Shown here: positions 1 to 8,213 of the stretch, piece by piece
Numbering within the stretch: position 1 is the stretch's first letter
Layout: each line of letters starts with the position of its first letter
NCBI RefSeq assembly: GCF_000334455.1
Contig: NZ_BANX01000001.1
Location: forward strand, 38,569-102,568
Length of the DNA: 64,000 bases
Source: Gordonia soli NBRC 108243
Lineage (GTDB): Bacteria > Actinomycetota > Actinomycetes > Mycobacteriales > Mycobacteriaceae
Direction: 5' to 3'
Program-made: the position numbers and the translations under genes
The notes under the pieces: model-generated
What the model saw: the letters and a program-made list of their open reading frames with translations, nothing else
Database searches by the model: none
What the model was told of the DNA's origin: nothing

Positions 1-543
1 TACCCGGTGCAGCAGGTACATGATCAGCGGAGTGGCGACGAGTACCGCGACGCCGAGCGGGATGTCGACGACGAGCAGTGCGACCGCGCACACCACCGTG
101 GCCGTGACCGCTGCAGCGGTCCGCGCGACGACGTCGAGGATCCAGGACGTCTTCTCGGCGTCGGAAGTGGAGACGGTCAGCAGTTCGCCCGACACCAGGT
201 CGGTGCGGACCCCACGTGGGTGCAGCACCCGACCGGCCACCTCGACGCGCATGGCGTGGGCCTCGCGCTGGATTGCGACGACGATGATGCGGGCACCGAA
301 CCGATAGGCGTAGGACAGCACGACGAACAGAGCCGCCAGTGCGACGAGCGAGATCACCATGGCCCGGAGGTCACCGGTCTCGACGGCCCGACCGATGATG
401 ACGCCGATAGCCACCGGGACCATCGCCTCGCAGAACTGGTGCACACAGAACAACGCCGATGATGCGATCAGCCGACCGCGTTGGCGGGTCATCGTGCGCT
501 TGAGCACCGCACCGCCGGTGACCGCCGGCCCCTCTGCTGACAT
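1..543 (-). CDS. ABC exporter membrane domain, 5' part only
   Basis: This is the first 181 codons of a gene that runs off the left edge of the window. The start is the ATG at 543-541, and no stop occurs before base 1. The product begins MSAEGPAVTGGAVLKRTMTR and then shows at least four hydrophobic segments separated by short charged loops. The middle loop has the phrase VSGELLTVSTSDAEK, typical of the intracellular coupling region of type I ABC exporters (fused membrane domain plus ATPase). The ATPase half would lie outside the window, so the exported substrate is unknown. No good ribosome binding site precedes the start. Family assignment is from general pattern and is moderately sure. Confidence 0.7.
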   Translation of the reverse strand, partial: MSAEGPAVTGGAVLKRTMTRQRGRLIASSALFCVHQFCEAMVPVAIGVIIGRAVETGDLRAMVISLVALAALFVVLSYAYRFGARIIVVAIQREAHAMRVEVAGRVLHPRGVRTDLVSGELLTVSTSDAEKTSWILDVVARTAAAVTATVVCAVALLVVDIPLGVAVLVATPLIMYLLHRV

Positions 544-592
544 GGGGGCCAGCCTAATGACGAGGCGATGGCCCGACCCTCGGCACCGGCCT

Positions 593-1489
593 TCAGGCGG
601 CGGTGATGATCTCTCGCAAGGGTCCGACCGGATCACCGTCGCCCAGGACCTGGATGGCGACGTGGTCGGCGCCCGCGGTCAGGTGCGCGTCGACCTGGGC
701 ACGCACGCTCGCAGCGTCACCGTGGGCGACCAGTGCGTCGATGAGTGCGTCGCTGCCGCCGTTCTCGATGTCGGCGTCGGTCCAGCCGAGTCTCTTGAGG
801 TTGCTGACGTAATTGGTCAGGTGCAGATACGGCTGGTCCACCGGCGGCCGACCGACCGCGCGTGCCGCCGCGGCGTCGGTGTCGACGACGACCTTGTGCT
901 CGGGGGCCAGGAGGACACCGTCACCGAGTTCGGTCCGTGCGATCTCGGTGTGCGCCGGTGGCGTCAGATAGGGGTGCGCGCCGAGCGCGCGGTTCGCCGA
1001 CAGTCGGAGCATCCGCGGCCCGAGGGCGGCCAGCAGTCGACGTTCGGTCGGCACGTTCTTCTCGTCGAGGACGTCGAGGTATGCGCTCACCGCGTCGTAG
1101 GGCTTCTGATACTCCGCGGTGGCCTCCGGATGGCCGGCGCCGACACCGAGATAGAAGCGACCCGGGAAATCGGCCTCCAACTCGTGGAATTCGTCGGCGA
1201 TGGCGGCGGCGTCGGTGTTCCAGATGTTCACGATGCCGGTCGCGACGGTGATGTTCTCGGTCGCGTCGAGGACCTTGCGTACCGGTCGGAGGTGCTCGGG
1301 AGACCCGCCCAGCCAGATCGTGCCGTAGCCCAGTTCCTCGATGGCCCGTGCCTGGTCCGGGGAGAACTTCCCGAACCAGCCCCACGTGCCATGGGTGCCG
1401 AAGCGTGCGATGTGCGCGGCCCGATCGGCCGCGCCTGAGTTGTCGGTGCTCGTGGTCTCGGTGCTCGTGGTGTCGGGGGTGGGAGCCAT
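593..1489 (-). CDS. LLM class F420-dependent oxidoreductase
   Basis: A 298-residue luciferase-like TIM-barrel protein. After a Thr/Ser-rich, probably disordered N-terminus (about 25 residues), the barrel starts at RFGTHGTWGWFGKFSPDQA and continues through YGTIWLGGSPEHL, TVATGIVNIWN and FYLGVGAGHPE. This pattern fits the actinobacterial branch of luciferase-like enzymes that use coenzyme F420. The substrate cannot be told from sequence. The start at 1489 is supported only by frame; its upstream purine stretch (TGGGAC) is weak, so a start a few codons further in is possible. It is transcribed divergently from the next luciferase-like gene, with about 130 bases between them for both promoters. 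Confidence 0.8.
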   Translation of the reverse strand: MAPTPDTTSTETTSTDNSGAADRAAHIARFGTHGTWGWFGKFSPDQARAIEELGYGTIWLGGSPEHLRPVRKVLDATENITVATGIVNIWNTDAAAIADEFHELEADFPGRFYLGVGAGHPEATAEYQKPYDAVSAYLDVLDEKNVPTERRLLAALGPRMLRLSANRALGAHPYLTPPAHTEIARTELGDGVLLAPEHKVVVDTDAAAARAVGRPPVDQPYLHLTNYVSNLKRLGWTDADIENGGSDALIDALVAHGDAASVRAQVDAHLTAGADHVAIQVLGDGDPVGPLREIITAA

Positions 1490-1621
1490 GTCCCAGGCAA
1501 CCGGGGTGTCGGAAACCGTATTCCCGATGCGGTCCCACCGCCCGCCGAGAACTCGCCCGACATCGGCTCATCGAGCGCGAAAGTGTTGGCCCCGAGCGTA
1601 ACCCGACGGGAAGGTGGACCC

Positions 1622-2980
1622 GTGCCTGCGAATCCACCGTCTCTGCATCTGAACGCCTTCATCTATCCGGCGGGTCACCACGAGGCGGCCTGGCGACATC
1701 CGCTCTCGCAGCCGGAGCGGATCTTCGACGCCGACTACTACCACCAGATCGCGCAGACGGCGGAGGCCGCGCACTTCGACGCGATCTTCTTCGCCGACGG
1801 TCCGGTCCTCCATTCAGGTCCCCAGCACAGCACCGCAGGCCGGCTCGAGCCGATCTCGTTGCTCACCAGCATCGCCGGTGCCACGAGCCGGATCGGTCTG
1901 ATCGCCACGGCGTCGACGACCTATTACGAGCCGTACAACCTCGCCCGGTTGTTCTCGACCCTCGATCACCTCTCGAAGGGTCGCGCGGGCTGGAACATCG
2001 TCACCACCGCGCACGACGCGGCGGCCGAGAACTTCGGTCTGTCGGGGCATCCGGATCCGGCACTCCGCTACGACCGCGCTCGTGAGTTCGTCGACGCCAC
2101 CCTCCGCCTCTGGGACAGCTGGGAGGACGACGCGCTCGTCCTGGATCGCGCGAACGGTGTGTACGCGGACGCCGAGAAGATCCACCGCGCCGAGTTCGTG
2201 GGCAAACATCTGCAGGTGCGCGGCGCGTTCACGGCCCCGCGCACCGCGCAGGGCCATCCGGTACTGGTCCAGGCCGGTGCATCCAACGACGGTCGGGCGT
2301 TCGCGGCGCAGTACGCCGAGGCGATCTTCACCGCGCATCAGACGCTCGAGCACGGTCGGGCTTTCTACTCCGACATCAAGTCGCGGGCCGCCGCACTCGG
2401 TCGCAACCCCGACCATGTGGTCGTCCTCCCGGGGCTCAGCCCCTTCATCGCCGACACCGAGACAGCCGCCACGGAGCTCGAGCGGGAGTTCGACGAGCTC
2501 ACCGTGCCCGCCTTCGGCATCGCGCAGTTGCAGGCACTGACGGCCGTCGACCTGTCGACGTACGAGTTGGACGCACCGCTGCCGGTGAACGTCTTCGGCG
2601 ACTCCGGCGACGTCACCGACAACCAGCGGAGCCGGGCACAGGTCGTCGCGGGCATCGTGACGCGCGAACAACCGACGCTGCGACAGCTGCTGCACCGTCT
2701 GGCCGGCGCGCGCGGACATCGGGTTTTCGCCGGGACGCCGGAACAGGTCGCCGACACCATCGAGGAGTGGTTCACCACCGGGGCCGCCGACGGCTTCAAC
2801 GTGATGCCGCCGTACTACCCGGGCGGACTCGAGGTCTTCACCGAGCACGTGGTCCCGATCCTGCAGCGGCGCGGACTGTTCCGCACCGAGTACACCGGGA
2901 CCACCCTCCGTGACCACCTCGGCCTCCCCCGGCCGGACAGCCGCTTCAGCGATCCCGCGACCGAGTCGCACGCGAGCTGA
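1622..2980 (+). CDS. FMN-dependent monooxygenase, NtaA/SnaA/DszA family
   Basis: A 452-residue flavin-dependent monooxygenase of the luciferase-like superfamily. These enzymes use FMNH2 from a partner reductase to oxidise C, N or S centres (nitrilotriacetate, dibenzothiophene sulfone, pristinamycin). Family signatures seen include LHLNAFIYPAGHHEAAWR at the start, HFDAIFFADGP, LEPISLLTSIAGATSRIGL, HLSKGRAGWNIVTTAHDAAA and GHPVLVQAGASNDGRAFAA. The GTG at 1622 is preferred over an in-frame GTG at 1583 because GGAAGGTGG lies a good distance upstream. No reductase gene is adjacent; the nearest is at 54919-55635 and is paired with another oxidase, so the reductant and substrate are unknown. Confidence 0.82.
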   Translation: MPANPPSLHLNAFIYPAGHHEAAWRHPLSQPERIFDADYYHQIAQTAEAAHFDAIFFADGPVLHSGPQHSTAGRLEPISLLTSIAGATSRIGLIATASTTYYEPYNLARLFSTLDHLSKGRAGWNIVTTAHDAAAENFGLSGHPDPALRYDRAREFVDATLRLWDSWEDDALVLDRANGVYADAEKIHRAEFVGKHLQVRGAFTAPRTAQGHPVLVQAGASNDGRAFAAQYAEAIFTAHQTLEHGRAFYSDIKSRAAALGRNPDHVVVLPGLSPFIADTETAATELEREFDELTVPAFGIAQLQALTAVDLSTYELDAPLPVNVFGDSGDVTDNQRSRAQVVAGIVTREQPTLRQLLHRLAGARGHRVFAGTPEQVADTIEEWFTTGAADGFNVMPPYYPGGLEVFTEHVVPILQRRGLFRTEYTGTTLRDHLGLPRPDSRFSDPATESHAS

Positions 2981-3043
2981 ACGGGTCCCACTCGACCCCG
3001 CTGCGGCGCCGTGGGTTCATGCTGGGGGCATGGGGCGCGAATC

Positions 3044-3481
3044 ATGAGGGCGGTTCTCCAACGGGTGACGGAGGCGTCGGTGGCGGTCGACGACCGGATC
3101 GTCGGAGCGCTCGACATCCCCGACGGTTGCCACGGACTGGTCGCCCTCGTCGGGGTGACCCACGAGGACACGGCCGCCGACGCGGAGAAGCTCGCGGACA
3201 AGATCTGGCGGTTGCGCATCCTCGACGGTGAGCGGTCGGCCGCCGACCTCGACGCCCCGATCCTGGTCATCAGCCAGTTCACGCTGTACGCCAACACCGC
3301 CAAGGGCCGGCGCCCCAGTTGGAACGCTGCGGCGCCCGGACCGACCGCTGCGCCGCTGGTCGATGCGGTGGTCGCGTCACTGCGTGCAGCCGGCGCGACA
3401 GTGGCGACCGGCGAGTTCGGCGCCCACATGCGCGTCTCACTGGTCAACGACGGTCCGGTCACCATCCAGCTCGAGGTCTAG
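3044..3481 (+). CDS. dtd: D-aminoacyl-tRNA deacylase
   Basis: A 145-residue DTD protein that hydrolyses the ester bond of D-aminoacyl-tRNAs and glycyl-tRNA(Ala), recycling mischarged tRNA in the cytoplasm. It begins [16 protein letters not shown] and contains the two conserved active-site motifs: SQFTLYAN (the SQxTL motif) in the middle and, near the C-terminus, [11 protein letters not shown], which corresponds to the NxGPxT motif. Length matches the usual 145-150 residues. The ATG at 3044 is chosen because the protein starts exactly where the family does; upstream in-frame ATGs would add unrelated residues. It stands close to a stand-alone AlaRS fragment, and the two could be linked functionally since DTD clears Gly-tRNA(Ala), but that link is inference. 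Confidence 0.93.
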   Translation: MRAVLQRVTEASVAVDDRIVGALDIPDGCHGLVALVGVTHEDTAADAEKLADKIWRLRILDGERSAADLDAPILVISQFTLYANTAKGRRPSWNAAAPGPTAAPLVDAVVASLRAAGATVATGEFGAHMRVSLVNDGPVTIQLEV

Positions 3482-3520
3482 CCCTGCTGGAGGTCTGGCC
3501 CTGCTCGAGGTCTGGCACTG
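3470..3520. repeat. three tandem 17-base units over the dtd stop codon
   Basis: Units at 3470-3486, 3487-3503 and 3504-3520 follow the pattern CTSGAGGTCTRGCMCTG. The first unit contains the dtd stop codon TAG; the later units have TGG at that place. A slip-strand duplication after the end of the gene is the likely origin. Confidence 0.7.
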
Positions 3521-3553
3521 CCGGGGATGCCGACCGGCGAGTAGCGTGAGGCC

Positions 3554-4438
3554 ATGGGACGCATCACGGCTCGACGACGGGTCACCAGGATCCGCCGCGG
3601 CGACGATGCCGTTCCTGCGCTCGTCTCCACCCGAGCGGATCTGTTGGCCGTCGAGGAGCCGCTCGAGATCCGGGTCGACGGCGTCACGCTGACGGTCACG
3701 ATGCGGACCCCGGGCCACGATGTCGAACTCGCCACCGGACTCCTGTTGGCCGAGGGCATCATCGGCGCGGCCGACGACCTGGTCACCGCACGCTATTGCG
3801 CCGGGACCGACGCCGACGGCGCCAACACCTACAACGTCCTCGACGTGAACCTGGCATCGTCGGCACCGCCGTTCGATCCATCGATCGCACGCCACCTCAC
3901 CACCACCAGCGCGTGCGGGATCTGTGGCACCACGAGCATCGACGCCGTACGTGCGCGATCGACCCACGACCCCGGCACCGATCCGATGCAGGTCGACGTC
4001 GACACCTTGCTCGCACTGCCGGATCGCCTCCGCGCCGGCCAAGCGGTGTTCGACAAGACCGGCGGACTCCACGCCGCGGCGCTGTTCGATGCCGGAACGG
4101 ATGGCGGTGGTCTCGATCCCCTCGTGCTGCGCGAGGACATCGGTCGGCACAACGCGGTCGACAAGGTCATCGGCTGGGCCGCGCAACAGGGTCTCCTCCC
4201 ACTGACCGGACACATCCTCCAGGTGTCCGGGCGCGCGAGCTTCGAGCTCGTCCAGAAGGCCGCCATGGCAGGCGTTCCCGTGTTGTCGGCGGTGTCGGCG
4301 CCGTCCTCGCTGGCGGCCGAGCTGGCCTCGGAGGTGGGTATGACGTTGGCCGGCTTCGTCCGGGACGACTCACTGGTGCTCTACTCTCGCGCCGACCGCG
4401 TGCACGTCCCTGTCGGCAATCCGACCCCGGCCGGGTAG
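3554..4438 (+). CDS. fdhD: formate dehydrogenase accessory sulfurtransferase FdhD
   Basis: A 294-residue FdhD protein. FdhD takes sulfur from the cysteine desulfurase and passes it to the molybdenum cofactor so that formate dehydrogenase becomes active. Key motifs: EEPLEIRVDG near residue 36, TPGHDVELATGLLLAEGII near residue 58, the reactive-cysteine loop SACGICG near residue 122, and LREDIGRHNAVDKVIG near residue 195. The C-terminal VSGRASFELVQKAAMAGVPVLSAVSAPSSLA is the usual cofactor-binding end. The start ATG at 3554 has GTGAGG just upstream. No formate dehydrogenase gene is in the window, so its client is elsewhere. Confidence 0.93.
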   Translation: MGRITARRRVTRIRRGDDAVPALVSTRADLLAVEEPLEIRVDGVTLTVTMRTPGHDVELATGLLLAEGIIGAADDLVTARYCAGTDADGANTYNVLDVNLASSAPPFDPSIARHLTTTSACGICGTTSIDAVRARSTHDPGTDPMQVDVDTLLALPDRLRAGQAVFDKTGGLHAAALFDAGTDGGGLDPLVLREDIGRHNAVDKVIGWAAQQGLLPLTGHILQVSGRASFELVQKAAMAGVPVLSAVSAPSSLAAELASEVGMTLAGFVRDDSLVLYSRADRVHVPVGNPTPAG

Positions 4439-4540
4439 CAGCACAGCCACCGGGTCGGAGGTACCTCGACCTGCAGTACAGCGGACCGCGAATCCGGCAA
4501 ACTGCGCGCGCATCGACCGGTCTGCTGCAACACTTGCTCG

Positions 4541-5965
4541 ATGGATGCCCAGCAGATCCGGTCGGCCTTCCTCCAACTCGTCGCCGAACGCGGCCACACG
4601 GTGATCGACCGCGCATCGCTGGTGCCGCGTGACGATCCGACCACCCTGTTCACCGGCAGCGGCATGCAGCCGTTGCTGCCCTATCTCCTCGGCGAGCCGC
4701 ACCCGGCGGGCACCCGGCTCGCCGACGTGCAGCCCTGTGTCCGCGCACAGGACATCGAGGAAGTCGGCGACAACCGGCACACCACGTTCTTCGAGATGCT
4801 CGGGAACTGGAGCCTGGGTGACTATTTCAAGGCCGAGCAGATCCCGATGTTCTGGCACTTCCTGGTCGATGTCGTCGGGCTCGATCCGGAGCGCATCTAT
4901 GTGAGCGTGTTCACCGGCGACCCGGAGCACGACATCCCGCGCGATGACGAGAGTGCCGACATCTGGACCGAGTTGTTCACCGCCGCGGGCGTTTCGGCGG
5001 ACCGCGTGGAACTGCTCACCGAGGAGCACGGCAACGAGGTGGGCAACCAAGGAGCACGCATCGCGTTCTACCAGGACAAGAACTGGTGGTCGCGCGGCGG
5101 CGGCCCCGACCAGATGATCGTCGGCGACCCCGGCGGCCCCGACTCCGAGGTCTTCTACTACTTCCCGCAGGTGGAGCACGACACCGCCTTCGGCCGCTAC
5201 CCGCACCAGAACTCCGACGGTGGCCAATATCTCGAGATCGGCAACTCGGTCTTCATGCAATACCGACGCACCGGCGGTGACGGAGTGGCACCAGGCTTCG
5301 CCGAGTTGCCGCACCGCAACGTCGATTACGGCGGCGGGTTGGAACGGATCGCCGCCGCCGCGATCGACAGCCCCGACGTCTTCCGGATCAGTCTCCTGTG
5401 GCCGGTGGTCGCCGAGTTGGAGCGGCTGTCGGGAAAGTCGTACGACGATGCGACGCATGCGATGCGGATCGTCACCGACCACGTGCGCGGAGCGGTGTTC
5501 CTGGCCGCGGACGGTGTGGTCCCCAGCAACAAGGAGGCCGGCTATGTCATGCGACGACTTCTCCGGCGCGCCATTCGATTCGCCGCCGAGCTGGGTGTGG
5601 AGAACAACGTCCTGACACCGCTGGTCGACGTGATCGCCGACCTGTACGCCGATGCCTACCCGGAGGTCGGCGAGAAGCGCGAGACCATCACCAAGGTGCT
5701 GCAGAAGGAGGAGCGCGCCTTCCGCCGCACGCTCAACAAGGGGCTACGCGAGCTGAGGCACATCGCGAAAGAACAGCGCACCATCACCGGTGACGACTTC
5801 TTCACCCTCAACGACACGTTCGGCTTTCCCGTCGAGCTCAGCACGGAAGAGGCAGGCCGCCAAGGACTATCGATCAGCTCCGACTGGCGTGCCGAGTTCG
5901 ACGCCCGCCGCGAGGAGCAGCGCGCACGGTCGCAGGCCGCGACGAAGCTCGGTGCGCACGACTGA
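4541..5965 (+). CDS. stand-alone alanyl-tRNA synthetase catalytic fragment
   Basis: A 474-residue protein that matches the N-terminal half of AlaRS only. Residues 1-250 form the class II aminoacylation core: FTGSGMQPLLPYLLGEPHP, VRAQDIEEVGDNRHTTFFEM then LGNWSLGDYFK, and later LEIGNSVFMQY and VDYGGGLERIA. Residues 280-460 form the tRNA-recognition domain, with AMRIVTDHVRGAVFL and NKEAGYVMRRLLRRAIRFA. It stops right at the linker before where the editing domain would begin; the HxxxH editing site and C-Ala domain are absent. Full AlaRS is about 880 residues. The reading frame is clean, so this is not an obvious decayed gene. It may be an active non-editing synthetase, or a paralogue that transfers alanine elsewhere. 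No clear ribosome binding site precedes the ATG at 4541. Confidence 0.85.
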   Translation: MDAQQIRSAFLQLVAERGHTVIDRASLVPRDDPTTLFTGSGMQPLLPYLLGEPHPAGTRLADVQPCVRAQDIEEVGDNRHTTFFEMLGNWSLGDYFKAEQIPMFWHFLVDVVGLDPERIYVSVFTGDPEHDIPRDDESADIWTELFTAAGVSADRVELLTEEHGNEVGNQGARIAFYQDKNWWSRGGGPDQMIVGDPGGPDSEVFYYFPQVEHDTAFGRYPHQNSDGGQYLEIGNSVFMQYRRTGGDGVAPGFAELPHRNVDYGGGLERIAAAAIDSPDVFRISLLWPVVAELERLSGKSYDDATHAMRIVTDHVRGAVFLAADGVVPSNKEAGYVMRRLLRRAIRFAAELGVENNVLTPLVDVIADLYADAYPEVGEKRETITKVLQKEERAFRRTLNKGLRELRHIAKEQRTITGDDFFTLNDTFGFPVELSTEEAGRQGLSISSDWRAEFDARREEQRARSQAATKLGAHD

Positions 5966-6004
5966 GCGTCGTCTGACGCATCACGCGGTCCTGACGTCGC
6001 GCTG

Positions 6005-7433
6005 TCATCGTGGGTAGGTGGTGTGGGTTCGGCCGGTGGCGTGATGTCGCCAGGTGATGGTGCGGTCGTGGTTCATGGTGGGTGTCCAGTGGCCGATGTG
6101 TTTGCGGTGGTGGTCGGGTGTGCACAGGGGTGCGATGTTTTCGGGCACGGTCCAGCCGCCTGCGACCGGGCTGGTGTGGTCGAAGGGCACGAGGTGGTCG
6201 AGTTCGCACTCGTGGGCGGGTGTGTCGCAGAACGGGTATCGGCATCGGTGGTCGGTGGTCGGTGGCGAGGATGTGTGCGCGCAGGGCCTGCGGTGGGTGC
6301 GTAGGTGAGAGCGCCCGGTGGTGGGTGGGCGTGGCCGCCGTGGCCGATGGGGTCGATCGGCGGCGAATCGGTGGTGGCGGGGATGTGCAGGGGTGTGTGG
6401 ACGGCGATGAACCCGGGATGGGTGAGTAGGTGCGCAGCGTGTGCGGGGGTGATCGAGCCGTGTCCGCGTAGGCGGGCGTGCGCGGTCACCACGGCCGGAG
6501 TTTCGATGTCGGGGGTGCTGGTGGGGAGGACCACGACCTGAGGTGCTGGGGGTGTGAGTTCGGGGGGTGTCGGTGCTGTTGCCTTGTCTGGCGCGTGGGT
6601 ATCGGGTGCGCTGCGTCGTGTGCAGGTGAGGTCGGTGCAAGTGCAGTGCAGGTGGGCGCCGGGAGTGCCGAGGAGTTCGGCGAGGGCGGCGACGCGCTGC
6701 TGACCGGTGGTGCGGGGATCGGACCGACAGATACGGGTGGCCAGCAGGGTGGTGATCTGGTGGCGGAGGTGGGCGGCGTGGTCGGCGGGGACGCAGGCGT
6801 CGATGGTGGCGTGGCCGTGGGCATCTGCGGTGATGGTGAGGTTCTGGTTGTGGTCGGCGAACTCGGCGCGCACCTGTTCGGCGAGGTCGGGATCGAGGTC
6901 GATGACGAGGGCGTCGAGTTGATCGCGCAGGGCGGGATCGGTGACCCGGCGGGCGGCGAGGTCGATGGCGATGGATTGGGCACGGTCGCGATCAGGGCCG
7001 GCGGGCAGGACGGTGAGGGCGTGGGCGATGGTGGACGCACGGTGGAAGCTGTAGCCGCCGGCGAGGAACCGGGCGTGGATGCGCGGAAGTTGCAGGAGCA
7101 GGGTGGCCAGTTCGATCCACCGTCCGGCCATCGATCGGGACACCCCTAATTGCAGGGACACCTCCCCGACGGCTGTTTTGTCGGCGACGTTGCCGACCCC
7201 GGGGTGCAGCGGCCTATCCGGGTCGGGGTGAGCATACGGTCGAACACCGCGAGCCCGATCCGATAGGCCAGCATCACCTTTCGCGCACCCGCTCGGCGTT
7301 CCAGGCGTTGAGCTTCTCGTCCGGCGTCGCCGAGATCGGTGTCCGCATCGCCACCGAGAGCCGAGTCGAGACAGAGGTCGTCAGCATCGAGCACCGTCGC
7401 AGCACCGGCGCCACGGTCGGGATCGCTGAACAT
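6005..7433 (-). pseudogene. decayed DUF222 / HNH endonuclease gene
   Basis: A DUF222 plus HNH protein of the 13E12-repeat type, broken by at least three frame disruptions. The N-terminus starts at the ATG at 7433 (MFSDPDRGAG) and reads to AYRIGLAVFDR. Between about 7235 and 7205 the frame must change to continue as HPGVGNVADKTAVGEV and MAGRWIELATLLLQLPRI. The DUF222 body stays in frame to GALTYAPTA near 6300. One extra base near 6292 and a heptamer TCGGTGG present three times at 6245-6265 then shift the frame again. The HNH end is intact: CRYPFCDTPAHECELDHLV, followed by ENIAPLCTPDHHRKHIG. Sequencing error is unlikely to explain all three breaks. Such proteins are abundant in Gordonia and their role is unclear. 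Confidence 0.8.
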
Positions 7434-7597
7434 CGGGAATGTCCCCTCGCTGATGAGATGAACTGACAGACACCACGATCGTCATCACCGACACCACACG
7501 GGTGTCACCATCATCAGCGGCACAACCTGCATCACTGCAACTTTCAACCACCATAACCCCACCCCCCGACAAGACCGTCACGCCGACTGCGTCGGCC

Positions 7598-8050
7598 TCA
7601 CAACTCCCCGATCCGACTCCGGCTGCCCACCCGATGATCCGCCCATACTGCGATCCCATCGGAGAGCATCGGGGACATGAAGCCGTCAGCATCACCCCAT
7701 GGCCAGGCGATCCGGGCACGTGCCACCTGATCCTGGACAAGGTAGGCCATCGACGCGACAATGGCCTCCTCGTCGGCGTCGAGTGCCGCACCACCACCGG
7801 ACGCACCGAGCCCATCAGCGGCCCTGCCGGTGGCGGTGACGTCACTGAGCAGGAACACGACGCCTGTGTGATCGTCGTACTCCGCGACCCAGCGAATGTG
7901 CGCGATCGAACCGTTGTACTGCCGCACGTGCAGGTCGTGAGCGACGCGCCCGAGGGCGTCGGCGAATACGACCGGGAGATCCGACGAGTCGAGAGCCAGG
8001 CCATCGCGCGGAGTCCACGCTGCCGAGAGCACCGTCTCCCACCCCATCAT
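7598..8050 (-). CDS. hypothetical protein (150 aa)
   Basis: I do not recognise the family. The protein begins MMGWETVLSAAWTPRDGLAL and has a compact middle with DALGRVAHDLHVRQYNGSIA and YDDHTGVVFLLSDV. It looks soluble, with no signal peptide or membrane segment. The ATG at 8050 (or 8047) is chosen because GGGGGAG sits eight bases upstream; a GTG at 8059 would overlap that site. It lies after the hairpin that follows the mprF-like gene and before the decayed DUF222 gene, all on the same strand. A longer reading frame on the opposite strand looks like a shadow. Confidence 0.6.
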   Translation of the reverse strand: MMGWETVLSAAWTPRDGLALDSSDLPVVFADALGRVAHDLHVRQYNGSIAHIRWVAEYDDHTGVVFLLSDVTATGRAADGLGASGGGAALDADEEAIVASMAYLVQDQVARARIAWPWGDADGFMSPMLSDGIAVWADHRVGSRSRIGEL

Positions 8051-8135
8051 CGAGCCCACTCCCCCACCATCGCAGGTCGTCAGCCAAACGACGGCCCGAA
8101 ACGCCCCCCGGCGAGTTCCCGGTGGATGTCAGCAC

Positions 8136-8195
8136 CGCGACCTCATCTCGTTCCCGCGGCTTCGACCGAGGTCGCGGAAACGAAACGAGGTCGCG
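8136..8195 (-). terminator. 23-bp stem after the mprF-like gene
   Basis: Arms 8136-8158 and 8173-8195 are inverted copies with three differences. Read as minus-strand RNA, all three differences become G-U pairs, so the 23-bp stem is fully paired only in the direction of the gene that ends at 8214. The loop is 14 bases. There is no U tract. It could also be a processed or REP-like element. Confidence 0.5.
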
Positions 8196-8213
8196 TAAGG
8201 CGCGGACGACCCG

